Assembly (NCBI GenBank): GCA_946894095.1
Contig: OX335657.1
Location: 12,896,001-12,960,000 of the forward strand
From: Incurvaria masculella
Taxonomy: Eukaryota > Arthropoda > Insecta > Lepidoptera > Incurvariidae
Reading direction: 5' to 3'
DNA: 64,000 nt
Positions 1-9,651 of this stretch are shown piece after piece. Position numbers and translations under genes: made by a program. Below the pieces are notes generated by a model that was given only the letters and a program-made list of their open reading frames with translations, ran no database searches and was not told where the DNA came from. Within the stretch, counting starts at the first letter, position 1, and the number at the start of each line of letters is the position of its first letter.

Positions 1-508
1 GTACACGTGGTTTAGAAGTGACATAGGTCGATTATTCTTCAACTTCGCCCTATACCCTAACAGGACAACGACACTATTTCGCCATGCAGCCGGAACGACA
101 CCATTTTCGAGAACTGCATTGAACAGTGTTTGCAGTTCCTTCAAGATGGGTCTCCCGCCAGCCTTTAGCAGTTCCATCGTTATCCCGTCCTCATCTGGAG
201 TCTTGTGTTTTTTGAGTCCTTTCAAAACAGCCTTTATCTCATAGACACTAATCTCCGGCAGATCCTCGGTGTAGTATCTAGTGAGCTGCGCACGCCTATC
301 AGAGTCGACTGGTTTGCTTGGGCTCGGGGCTTGAATTTTTTTTCCACCGCATCAAGTATATCCGGCTTTCTTGCAGTGACAACACCATCCGCTCGCTCGA
401 GTTTTTAAATTTGGTTAGCGCCGGTAGAGAAGGCACGGGCAAACACTTTACTGCCGATTTTCCTCTATAACGCTTTCAACCAACTTCATGTTCTCTCGGC
501 GAATATCT
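1..508 (-). mobile_element. RTE-type LINE fragment, N-terminal reverse transcriptase region (inverted half)
   Basis: Read on the minus strand, about 1-300 is an uninterrupted frame that resembles the start of an RTE-type reverse transcriptase. It has a helix-rich lead-in, KKHKTPDEDGITMELLKAGG (the K-x-P-D-x-DGI block), then AVLENGVVPAAWRNSVVVL and RPMSLLNHVY, equivalent to the RPISLL block. Upstream, toward 508, the frame is broken but still readable (RRENMKLVESVIEEN). The fragment continues past the left edge of the window. The catalytic YxDD region is not present here. The neighbour at 509-812 is the C-terminal end of the same kind of element on the opposite strand. A decayed copy. Confidence 0.72.
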
Positions 509-812
509 GCTGGGAATATTGCTACGGGATATGGTGCGTAACGAGGCTATCCGCCGACGTACCAAAGAAGTCGATATTGGACACCGGGTAGCTAAGCTCA
601 AATGGCAGTCGGCTGGTCACGTCAGCCGACGAGACGACTACACTGGCGGCCGTGGACAGGCAAACGGAGTGTGGGAAGACCACCCGCCAGGTGGAAAGAC
701 GACATCAAGTGCGTGGGGAAAGCAGTGGATCCGTACCGCTGAGGGCCGGGGATCGGAGAGGCATATTTCCAGCAGTGGACGCAAACACGCTGACGGATTG
801 ACTGACTGTTCT
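509..812 (+). mobile_element. RTE-type LINE fragment, C-terminal end and 3' tail
   Basis: The plus strand reads LRDMVRNEAIRRRT, VAKLKWQSAGHVSRR and further on QQWT, the usual C-terminal signature of insect RTE-type LINE proteins (IRRRT, AKLKWxxAGH, then YxQQWT). The reading frame is damaged near its end and the expected stop just after QWT is lost. It ends at a short TGAC repeat (about 791-808), the same 3' microsatellite tail seen on the related fragment at 10459-10600. No catalytic domain is included, so this is a dead 3' piece. Confidence 0.75.
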
Positions 813-1121
813 CAAACCATAGTACTCTTATTTTTTTGTAGGTGGTAGGTAGCATTTAAAGGGTTAATATTATGTCGTTTTTTTAGCTGTAAGAATAGTA
901 AGGTTTTGTAATTTGCCTCTTTGGTTACAGGTCACTATAGTAGTTCATGACAGAAATAACAGTATTAATTCTGGATCTAACACTAGACTCATCAGAACGA
1001 CTAAATCGTACACAGGTTTTACAATGTTTTCTTGTTGCCACTGGAGTGTGCATCGCTTTAAGATCCTTGCTTCACGATTCACATAACGTTTCTGGGTCCC
1101 CAGCACAAAGTGCATTAAATT

Positions 1122-2058
1122 CGTTTTATATAAGGTGAGTTTAAAATAATCTACAAGCCTTATAGGGTTGATTCAGTATCTGATATAGAATAACTTTTGC
1201 TAAGAATGTAGGCATGTAATTTTTTTTTGTTTTTTTAATTTTTGAGAAATGTATGCATTACATTCTTCCCAGTATTGTCAACAACTTTTGCAAAGAAACT
1301 ATGTACCTTTCGGTAATGGTTTCCAAGAAAATAAATTAATAAAGTGCACTAACTCTTCAAACTGCCTATTTGAAAAATTGGTTCCGCGCCGCACAGGCCG
1401 GCGGCGCGGAGGCGGCGCGCGGCGGCAGAGTCTATTTTACCTACCTGAATAGTTTTGCCTCCTTCCCACGCTGACGTACGCCGCGCCGGGCTATGGATTT
1501 GGTCGGCGCGGCTGTAATGTAGGTATGTACACAAGCATGCATGTCCTTTTTCGCCCGATCGGCACTCGCTTCACTTAAATTCACTCACGTGTGATACTCA
1601 GGTCCGATGCGCGTCATGGACCTTGACATACTAATTGCTTTCAAAACGAAAACAATCGTCCTTCAGTGAGAGGGGCGGCGGCGGCGGCGGGGGAGATGGG
1701 GTGGCGGGGCTTCTGTCTGCGCACGCGGCGGCGGCGGAGAATTGTCTTGTGTCAGTGGGTCACGGTCGGGTCAATGCCCCGTGGTTGACCTATATTTTTA
1801 AATAGGTAACTGGTTAGAGAGTTAGTGCACTTTAATAAATTATTTTCTTGGAAACCATTACAGATAGGTGCATAGTTTCTTCGCAAAAGTTGTTTAAAAT
1901 ACTGCGAAGAACATACTGTTTAAATTTCTCAAAAATTAAAATGGAACAAAAAAAATTACATACCTCCATTCTTAGCAAAAGTTGTTCTATATCAGATACT
2001 GAATCAACCCTATAAGGCTTGTAGATTATTTTAAACTCACCTTTTATACATTTAAAAG
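1122..2058. repeat. Foldback element, arms about 265 bp, GC-rich core
   Basis: 1122-1384 is repeated in inverted orientation at 1790-2058. Exactly matching stretches include the segment from AAGGTGAGTTTAAAATAATC through the run ending GCTAAGAATG, and its complement on the right. The arms are AT-rich, whereas the 400-bp centre is strongly GC- and CpG-rich with several (CGG)n runs near 1676-1692 and 1721-1737. No transposase frame is visible. The arms differ by a few substitutions and small gaps. The structure suggests a non-autonomous foldback or MITE-like element; the GC-rich core could be captured host DNA. Confidence 0.8.
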
Positions 2059-2644
2059 AATGTTATTGGCTTCAAACCATAATTTAGTGAGTTCATGGCT
2101 TGCATGACTTTAGGTTATGATGCACGTAGCTCCGCATACTTGAAGAGTACAAACCGGAAGTTTCATATATATATGCATTCGGAATCTACCCTATAGATCC
2201 TTCAACGTGGGGAATCGCAACCCCAGTCAGCCCATGCCTACGGCATTAGAGGCGCACACTTTACATTCTGCCACGGTCCTCGTCATTACATAATTTTAAA
2301 TCAGATTGAATATAAACCGAATGTAATGAAGATTTTTAATAGTCATAATAAAATAAATCGCCACGCAAGTATCACAAAGTTACTATTCTTTAATTAACAT
2401 GACTTTAGGTTAAATATTCTTGGTTATTTCCATTTTTTAAACATTTAAATGTATATGTTTTCTGTAACTATTACTACATATTTTTATAAAGCCTTTCAGG
2501 CATTTAAACTATACCTACGAGTTAAGAGCTGTTAATTTAAAATTCCGCTTCAGTTTGGATATATTGCTAGTTTTTTATGATAAAATAAAAGAGATACGTA
2601 AATAAGGAAAAGAGAGTGACCCCAAAGCTTACTAAATTTCCTTA

Positions 2645-3387
2645 GGCCCCTTGCACCAACATCGTATTTAAATCACTAAATACGAGTTTTCTTAAATTGT
2701 ATTTAAGTGTGTAACTCGCTAAGTTCATCTATTTAGCGAAGAAACAATTCATTTTCTAAGCAATGGCAGCACTGTGGTGGCTTGTTATGTTCCATTAAAG
2801 TGCCGTCTCTGACTTTTGACGCAGTAAAAAGAGTGATGGAAAATTGGATTAAAAACGTATATATAAATATATATATATATACATATATATAACGTTGTAT
2901 ATATAAAATAAACCCTACCCTGCTGTCTGACTGAAAGTTTTCAAGTTCAATTTCGTTTGTTGTCCTTCTGAAAATCTAATCTATGGTCAATTTTGTCCAG
3001 CAAATGTAGGCCTGCATTCTTTGAGAGTCCAAATCTACGTAATAAATTTGTGTCGCGCATGTTACCAAAATAGTCAGTTCGATCTATTGAAAAAAATGTG
3101 CCGATAAAATCCATTATTACCGTCATCATCAGAATAATCGACGAAATCCATGTCTTAAGCCAAACAAACAACCAACAGCTCCATCCGAATGTATAACTTG
3201 ACCCTCGACAGCTCCCTAAACACGTATTTAGCGAGGTAAATGGGCGAGAAGCCTAATTTTGCTTTTATTTTCTTAAATACGATTTAAAGTGACGTTTACT
3301 GTTGGTGCAACGAACATTATTGAGTTAAATCCATTTAAGCCGATAAACCTTATTTAAATAGCTAAGTGAGATTGATGCAAGGCACCC
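2645..3387. mobile_element. PIF/Harbinger-like element, nested, with TTA target duplication
   Basis: Terminal inverted repeats are imperfect: GGCCCCTTGCACCAAC on the left and GGGTGCCTTGCATCAATC read inward from the right. Both ends are flanked by TTA (2642-2644 and 3388-3390), the three-base duplication typical of the PIF/Harbinger superfamily. A short minus-strand frame inside (2947-3171) resembles the N-terminal part of a Harbinger transposase. The element sits in the centre of the 2105-3830 foldback and is therefore younger than it. Confidence 0.65.
2947..3171 (-). pseudogene. Harbinger-type transposase N-terminal remnant
   Basis: A 74-codon minus-strand frame. Its second half (about residues 38-74) reads MRDTNLLRRFGLSKNAGLHL followed by LLDKIDHRLDF. 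This resembles the conserved 'RFRLSK... L...I...L' segment near the N-terminus of HARBI1/Harbinger transposases. The first 35 residues are hydrophobic and not recognisable. The DDE catalytic domain is absent. Its position between Harbinger-like terminal repeats supports the reading. This is a remnant and cannot supply transposase. Confidence 0.5.
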
Positions 3388-4067
3388 TTAATATGTGAGT
3401 GACGATGTGGACCTGTACTTTTGTATTGGGCCGGCAACGTTGCGTTGCAACATTGCCGTTGTAAAAAATATACATTTAAATGTTTAAAGAATGGAAATAC
3501 ACAAGAATATTTACCCTTAATTCATGTGAATTAAAGAATAGTAACTTTGAGATACTTCACTTATGGGTTTAAGTTTTGTGGCGATTTATTTTATTATAAC
3601 TATTAAAAATCTTCATTACGTTGTGTTTAATATAAAAAATATGTAAGAACGAGGTCCGTGGCAGAATGTAAAGCGTGCGCCTCTAATGCCGTAGGTATGG
3701 GCTGACTGGAGTTGCGATTCCTCACGTTGAATGATCCATACTGTAGATTCCGAATGCATATGTATATGAAACTTCCGGTTTTTACTCTTCAAGTATACGG
3801 AGCTATGTGCATCATAACCTAAAGTTTACTTGAATTAAACTTAGTTAATAATTAGATACGGCAATGTACTGAAATCATTGCACCCAATCAATCAATATAT
3901 ATCACAAATATTTCATTTTGGTTTTATTTACCTATTCAAGGTGAGTTCTGATCAATAAAAACATCACTGTTTATAGATAGACAAACCACAAAACTGTTAT
4001 ATTATATTATTTTAACAATTGATTGAATAGAGGAACTCGGCGCATCCGACGTTCAACATGGCCGCGA

Positions 4068-4420
4068 AAGAAACGTGCCAGGCTCAGGGCAGGCAACCTA
4101 ATTTTTTTATGAAGCATGTTCATAGGACTATCGAATGGTGGTAGTGTCATCTTGTTACTCGATGACGTTATTTTTTTTATTTTTCGACATTTTAAAACCG
4201 GCCAAACTACTTTTTTTAAGCTTTTCTTGATGACCTTTACCGATTGTGCTAGGTCTCATGTTGTTACTCGATGACGTTAAATTCTACCAAAAAAGTGATT
4301 TAATATTACCTGCTGCACAAAACGTTCCAGGTTTGGGTCAGGCAACCTAGTATTTTTAGGAAGCCTATTCTAATCTGCACAAGCACAAATGGGTCCCATG
4401 GTGTTACTCGATGACGTAGG
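4068..4420. repeat. Degenerate spaced repeat around TGTTACTCGATGACGT
   Basis: The 16-mer TGTTACTCGATGACGT occurs at about 4262 and 4402, and with one change at the first base (TTGTTACTCGATGACGT) at about 4152. A second motif, GG(g/t)CAGGCAACCTA followed by a T-run and GAAGC, occurs at about 4085 and 4334. The spacing is about 110, 140 and 250 bases, so this is a decayed tandem or internally repetitive element. No reading frame is convincing. Confidence 0.6.
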
Positions 4421-5044
4421 GTTGACGACGGTCCGCTCTCGTACTAAAAGCGAGAAACCAAAGACGACGTGGCACTAATTCTGCCGAAGATTCCCAACGC
4501 TTTACTCAAATCACACCAAACTATTTCTGCTGAGGAAAACTCTATCAATAAATCTTTCAATGAAAAGTTGATGTGCCACATGCAAAGACAACATACTACC
4601 GTAAAAAATCTACCTGCAAGAGAAGCACAGACTAGAAAAACCACAGATTAGTATAGTCTTTGTCAGACAAACAAAACGGACTGCCAAGGGCTAAACGTTG
4701 TCAAATACGGTTAACATATTGTTATAGTGTCGGGCTTTTTATGTAACTGCATCAAATAGCAACGGACACCACTCATAAGTAAATAGTTTTTATGTTTCTG
4801 GCCGGTTATGTTTGCGTATACGCTTTATTAATCGCTACTTCTTCCCGGTGCGCCGCGCGCCGCGGCCGGCCGCAATGTTATTATTCCGGCGGCGCAGACA
4901 CCGCACTTATGCTTTGTCGTAAATTTTTATTTTCACTGCAAAAAGCCCGCGAAATGTTTCGCAGAGGAAGAAAGGCGAAGTGGATAATGCGGGGAAGGTA
5001 TATTTGTGTGTTACGGTGTCACAATTTCTCAGTTTTATTAATAT

Positions 5045-5437
5045 TTCATTACCGTGTGGCTCGTATTCACGCCTTTGGTTTCTTTTGTCGCAGATGGCGG
5101 GTTCGATTCTCAGGGTTTGAACATCTTTCTTATTTACCCTAAATTTAAATGTGCATTTTAGTTGGGAGTGGTGGGAAAAATGTTAGTCCTTTTTTTCTAC
5201 TTCCGTAGTGGTAAACCCGCCCGTTTAGGTGCCATCGCATTCGATGAAATATGGTCAAAGGGACAATGAGAAATGATCCGTGTTTTCCATATAGTTCAAT
5301 GTAGATGTGATAATTAAAGAGAAGGTCCTGGCATGGCACGTAATTCCTTTGTGGATGCGATGTGTTGGGCTAATATATCTTGAAGTAGTAGGTTTAGTAT
5401 TGACAATAAAAATCCAGTTCCAATCAAAAAAAACCTC
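5045..5437 (+). mobile_element. Decayed tRNA-headed SINE
   Basis: A possible B box (GGTTCGATTC, about 5100) lies upstream of a clear body and tail. The body has GGTGCCATCGCATTCGATG and GTGTTTTCCATATAGTTCAA. The tail has GAAGGTCCTGGCATGGCAC, GGGCTAATAT and AAAAATCCAGTTCCAATCAA. These landmarks occur in the same order in the better copies at 18598-19012 and 57951-58343. The head is too decayed for its type to be certain. Confidence 0.6.
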
Positions 5438-5462
5438 AACACATTGCAAGAGAGTTATAAAA

Positions 5463-5880
5463 AGTTGAATTTGCGAATTACTTAAGAGGATAATGAGGTG
5501 AGCGAGTTCCATACAAAGGTTCGTGACTGTTTCCTCAGTCAAATAAAGATTTTGTTTTCTTAACTTTTGAACATACTCGTACAATAAATCAACCGAGAGC
5601 TACATCTCTATGTTTAACTTGTGATTAACCTTTGTGTGTAATTAAGATTTGTGTCAAATTGTTTAAGGGCGTAAATCATGGATATAAGTTAATTTATAAT
5701 AAAAAAAATACAATCGAATTCAGATAAAGAAGTTCACATAAAAAAAAACCTCCTCCTTTTTTGAAGTCGGTTAATAATCAAAAGGTACAGTGCTCTAAGT
5801 GCAGAATGTTTCTTAATTTGACTGAGGAAATATACACGAGCTATTGTATGGAACTTAATCACCTAATTATCCTATTAATA
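5463..5880. repeat. Inverted repeat pair (about 75-bp arms)
   Basis: 5463-5540 read on the minus strand (TTTGACTGAGGAAACAGTCA, then CACGAA and TATGGAACT) matches 5806-5880 on the plus strand (TTTGACTGAGGAAATATACA, then CACGAG and TATGGAACT). A related single arm is at 11395-11460. The spacer contains the end of an 'aaccgacttc' repeat at 5735-5776. Probably the termini of an old non-autonomous element. Confidence 0.6.
5735..5776 (-). repeat. Fragment of 'aaccgacttc' dispersed repeat
   Basis: AACCTCCTCCTTTTTTGAAG followed by TCGGTTAA is the terminal portion of the repeat seen full-length at 33281-33821 and 40929-41568. Confidence 0.65.
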
Positions 5881-5899
5881 GTTTTAGGTTAGTTTTAGA

Positions 5900-7160
5900 A
5901 TGTATCCTACTAGTAAGTCTATTTTTATCGACTTCATTTTGTTTATTTTCCTACATGTCAAACGCACTCTTCAATTTGTTTTAGCGTATAGCATCTATTA
6001 CCGCTGACTAAGAACAACCGCCAACACACTTTTGTATTTATGTGTTTATACTCTCTTAAATTTAGTCCGGTAAGTTTCTTTACGGGTTCTTCACTGAATT
6101 AATCGAATCCGTTGATCAATCAGTGTGTGAGGTACCTTGATGTTGTTTGACTTAAGTTTAAATTACATAAGTAAAAGGATTCCCAGCGGACATCTTGTAG
6201 GTTTTCGAGAACGTAATTAGTCGATTTAAATTTTTCGTGTTTGTTGTAGGTTGTTTATCATTATTTATTAATATATGAAGAAACACGACATTTTGCTTTA
6301 ATATGCTTCCAATCTACAAAAATAATTTATATATTATATCAATAATATAGATTTTAAAAATGTCAATAAATTGAAAACTCAATAACAGAAAGGGAATTAA
6401 AGTTGTGAACTTCTTTTAGCGTATCCAATCGAGTGAAGTATTTTTGAAAAGGTATTAATATAGGCACTAAACAATCTTAGACAATACATTCAAAAAATAA
6501 TAACATTTTTGGTAAAAAGCTATGCAACAACTTGCATCGTAAATTAGTTTTGATTGTATAAGTTACCAAGAAAACCAAATATACATACACACTCAAACAT
6601 ACAATAAATGCCGAGGATGAGTTTCAACAAATGTATTCGAGAAATTATGCGGTATATCCGACAAAATATCCAAGCCACCCTTAAAAAACGGTGACTACGA
6701 CAGCCACAGCGCGAGATAGCGGGAACATCATGCTGAGAATCATAGACATTACGCGTACTTGGCTGAGCCAAAACATGTCTTTCGACTGTCAGTTTTGACA
6801 TTCGATCCTTTTGCAGCGAATCTTGCTAAGGCATCCAACCTATGTCAAAGCGTCGAACTTCACAACTAATACGCCCAAAACTAAAGATCCTTGAAGTACA
6901 TACATACCTACAAGAAACATTCAAATAAACTCCTTAAACATTTATCGCTATACAAAGAAGACGACTTTTGTTAGCTATTAGGATATCTATTTTTTATTTT
7001 ATTTGTAATATTTTAGTGGATCTGAACACTAATGAATATAATTGTGATACATCTTCTAGACACTTGCTGCCCAAAGACGAAATAAATAAAGAACAAAATG
7101 AGAAAACAACAAAAAACACTTTATTTTGTTAACACTTGTTGTCACTTTGTTTCTTCCTCA
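5900..7160. other. AT-rich non-coding DNA, presumably Kv3 intron or upstream
   Basis: No convincing exon, repeat family member or RNA gene was recognised here. The stretch ends in the pyrimidine-rich tract and CAG that form the 3' splice site of the channel exon. Short open frames here look random in composition. Confidence 0.4.
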
Positions 7161-7161
7161 G

Positions 7162-7371
7162 GACAATCCAGACAACCAGTTCAAGTCGATCCCGCTGGGG
7201 CTGTGGTGGGCGATCGTCACCATGACGACCGTGGGCTACGGCGACATGGCGCCCAAGACCTACGTGGGCATGTTCGTGGGAGCGCTGTGCGCCCTCGCCG
7301 GGGTGCTCACCATAGCCCTGCCCGTTCCTGTCATCGTCTCCAACTTCTCCATGTTCTATTCGCACACGCAG
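7162..7371 (+). CDS. Shaw: Shaw/Kv3-type voltage-gated potassium channel, pore-S6 exon
   Basis: A single 70-codon exon of a Shaw-subfamily (Kv3) channel, a plasma-membrane protein that conducts K+ during repolarisation. It starts in the turret ([16 protein letters not shown]). The pore helix and selectivity filter follow ([17 protein letters not shown], filter GYGD at residues 25-28), then S6 ([20 protein letters not shown]), including the PVP gating hinge, and it ends [10 protein letters not shown]. The acceptor is TTTCTTCCTCAG directly before 7162 and the donor is GTGAGC directly after 7371. Both introns are phase 0. The exon is clearly richer in GC than its surroundings and has no disruptive change, so it appears functional. 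Shaw proteins normally have S1-S5 exons upstream and a cytoplasmic tail downstream. Neither was recognised in the window, so the flanking introns must be long or the rest lies outside. Confidence 0.95.
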
Positions 7372-7446
7372 GTGAGCGCCATTTGGTTTTGCTCGATGGA
7401 ATCTTTTGGGTGTACCTCGGTGGATATGTACAGGGTATGTGTCCAC

Positions 7447-7530
7447 ATTCATACTTTCTCTCTCCTCCTCAACGTCTCTCTCCTCCTCATCGTCTCTCTC
7501 CTCCTCATCGTCTGTCTCATTCTCGTCCTC
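7447..7530 (+). repeat. CTC-rich minisatellite, 18-bp unit
   Basis: About four copies of CTCTCTCCTCCTCATCGT lie just inside the intron downstream of the channel exon. The pyrimidine strand bias is complete over the array. The reverse strand is an acidic-looking open frame (D/E-rich), which is a product of the repeat. Confidence 0.8.
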
Positions 7531-7632
7531 ATCCATGGCGCAATAAGCCAAGACGATATGACCTACTGAGCTAATGAGTAAGAGTATGCCCGCCGCTTCA
7601 CGACTTTGCTAGTGGGAATAGCGACTACTTTA

Positions 7633-7802
7633 GCTATAACCACGGGTAACACATGGTTGATTATTGGAAAGGCTATAACACATGTTATTGCGAACGCTAT
7701 AACACATGGTTGATTATTTGGAACGCTATAACACACGGTTGATTATTAGGAATGCTATAACACATGGTTGATTATTTGAAAAGCTATAACACACATTATT
7801 GC
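7633..7802 (+). repeat. 29-bp minisatellite in the Kv3 intron
   Basis: GCTATAACACATGGTTGATT recurs at 7696, 7725, 7754 and in part at 7633, 7672 and 7783, with 29-bp spacing in the centre. It ends at a T-A-rich stretch followed by CAGGTAAG. The array is short and moderately diverged. Confidence 0.85.
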
Positions 7803-7900
7803 AGGTAAGTCTCACTGAAAAAGGAAGCCAATAACATTCAGGCGCACCAGAACAATAGTATAGAAAATAGAAAAAGTTCCTCAAATGTGCCTACTGGTTG

Positions 7901-8256
7901 GGATACTGCTAACGTCTGACAAAACTCGCTAAATTCTTCTTTGTTTCGCTGTTACTATGTCATTTTTACCCAGCGCCATCTACCGTCTCTGCCAGAACTA
8001 GTTACACTGTTATTAAACTAATCTTAATTCAAAATTTCGCCTAGGCAGGCATGATGAAAACGTTACATTTTAACTATAATTAATTAATTTCATTGTAAAT
8101 TAAAAATATCATTCATATTCATTGGTATTCTCGTGGAATTAATGTATTGTATATAAAATGGTATTTAATGTATTCTCAAATGTGAATTACAACGCCATCT
8201 GTTGACTTTTATTATCCCAATTCAAAACATGTGTGACGCTAGCAATTCCCTACATC
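7901..8256 (+). repeat. TIR element with GCTAACGTCA ends (copy 1 of 3)
   Basis: It begins near ACTGCTAACGTCTGACA and ends near TGTGACGCTAGCAATTCC, so the termini are inverted (GCTAACGTC / GACGCTAGC). Internal landmarks shared with 13386-13724 and 55405-55728 are CAGAACTA, TTAAACTA, GATGAAAACG and CGCCATCTGTTGACTTTTAT. No coding capacity. A MITE-like family of about 340 bp. Confidence 0.7.
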
Positions 8257-8690
8257 ATTTATCTTTCCTCTGGAGACTGCGATTAACGACATTTGTTCTA
8301 TTGCGGAAACCAAAAAATAAAGTAACTATCTTATTTTCAGACTTTCGGGAAACTTCTTAAAGGAATTAAAAGTCCCCGTATTTACGACGAAACCCTCGCA
8401 GCATCACTCTGCACATCCCGAAAGCATTTGTTACGTTCGAGTGAGCATGTGAAGTGCATCATAGGTACTTTTCGAACGGGCGCAGCGCAGCGCAGCAGGG
8501 ACTATCTATAAGCGCACGACGCGACGTCACATATGCCTACTGAACTGGAATGAAATGAAAATGTATGTCCTATGTATATACACAGACTGAATGTGAAAAC
8601 CAACGTATAGGCGATGTTGGTGTACAGTTTTAATGTAGAATTTTGTAAGCCATATTGACCTTTCATCACACAAAATAATAAGAAGAAAGG
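8256..8690. other. No gene recognised
   Basis: 8341-8511 is an open stretch following TTATTTTCAG, but it does not resemble the tail of a Kv3 channel, so it is not called as an exon. The rest is anonymous intronic DNA with a short GCGCAGCGCAGC run near 8480. Confidence 0.35.
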
Positions 8691-8695
8691 GGTAG

Positions 8696-8968
8696 AGTGC
8701 CAACGGAACCCTATTACTAAGCCTCCGCTGTCCGTCCGTCCGTCCGTCCGTCACAGGTCTGTATCTCATGAACCGTAATAGGTAGGCAGCTGAATTTTTC
8801 ACAGAGTTTGTATTTATTTTGCCGCTATAACAACAAATAGGTAAAATAAAAAATAGTAAAAATTAAAGGGGGGCCCATACAAAAAACGTGATTTTTTGTG
8901 TTGAATATTGTACGATGTTACGAAACCCTTTGTGTGCGAGTCCGACTCGCACTTGGTCGGTTTTTAAA
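8696..8968 (-). repeat. 'gggttccgt' lepidopteran dispersed repeat
   Basis: Read on the minus strand it runs from AAACCGACCAAGTGCGAGTC through a (GACG)n run, CAGCGGAGGCTTAGTAATAG, to GGGTTCCGTT. The other copies are at 15979-16301, 17500-17797, 23139-23427, 45601-45876 and 62441-62550. This family is widespread in Lepidoptera; no coding capacity was seen. Confidence 0.85.
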
Positions 8969-8969
8969 G

Positions 8970-9650
8970 GAATAACCACATTAAAAATTGATCAGCAAGA
9001 TTATTAGTTGGGAAGTTCGGACCCCACATGGATGGTACGTGTCCTAAAATTGAAAACGGTAAATTGTACTCAAAGAAAAATAGCTTGGTTGAGCCCCGAT
9101 AAAAATACGATCATCATTTTGTGGAATTCATCCAGTATCATAAGGCACTTTTCTCTCAATAAAAAAAATTAAGGCTTACATTTTAGGAAGACCATGAAAT
9201 GTACCTTGGATACCAGTAAAGTGGAGATAGACTGATAAAAACGTACGAGTAAGAAAACACGTTTATTTGCCCTATTCCATTTATTTATGGCTCCCGAGAA
9301 CAGAATATACGGTCCAAGAGTGGCCAGCGATTGACTTATTTTCACCCCGGTTCGTCTAATGTTTTTACACACATAGAACAAAGCTGAACCGGCGCGGCGT
9401 AAGATGTGAGAAAATATGTGAGGGAAATCGATGATTCTGAACCAATCTGAAGTGTTTATGTCATACCTGCTGCGCTCTTATTGGGAAGAATATTTATTTG
9501 CCATCAACTTCTGATTGGTGCAGAATTGATCAAATTTCCTTGCATATTTTTTCACATCATACGCCGATTCAGCCCCCGAACGAGTTAAGAGCCTAGCTGG
9601 TTCATATCTAACACCAATTAAATACGAACCGGCAATGGCTTGTCCACCTT
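8970..9650. other. No gene recognised
   Basis: Anonymous AT-rich sequence between two repeats. Short frames on the minus strand have no recognisable motif. Confidence 0.35.
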
Positions 9651-9651
9651 T

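Larger units (their letters stand above)
2105..3830. repeat. Large foldback element, arms about 360 bp
   Basis: 2105-2462 and 3461-3830 are inverted copies. Shared landmarks are TTTAGGTTATGATGCAC, a run around CCGGAAGTTTCATATA, GGCATTAGAGGCGCAC, and AATGAAGATTTTTAATAGT. The arms differ by scattered substitutions and indels, so the element is not very recent. The centre holds an independent nested element (2645-3387) and an AT microsatellite (about 2860-2900). The left edge is only about 45 bp from the preceding foldback element. No coding capacity of its own was seen. Confidence 0.8.

Noticed and set aside
7129..7551. Minus-strand acidic frame opposite the Kv3 exon
   Set aside because: A shadow of the conserved exon and the CTC-rich minisatellite.
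7098..7574. Second plus-strand frame overlapping the Kv3 exon
   Set aside because: Lacks channel motifs; the correct frame is the one with GYGD and PVPVIV.
7633..7802. Regular repeats considered as a CRISPR array
   Set aside because: The units are contiguous 29-mers without unique spacers and the genome is eukaryotic.
8341..8511. Open stretch following TTATTTTCAG, possible next Kv3 exon
   Set aside because: The translation does not resemble the Shaw C-terminal tail (basic segment after SHTQ) and there is no clear donor; it ends at a stop after a GCGCAGC run.
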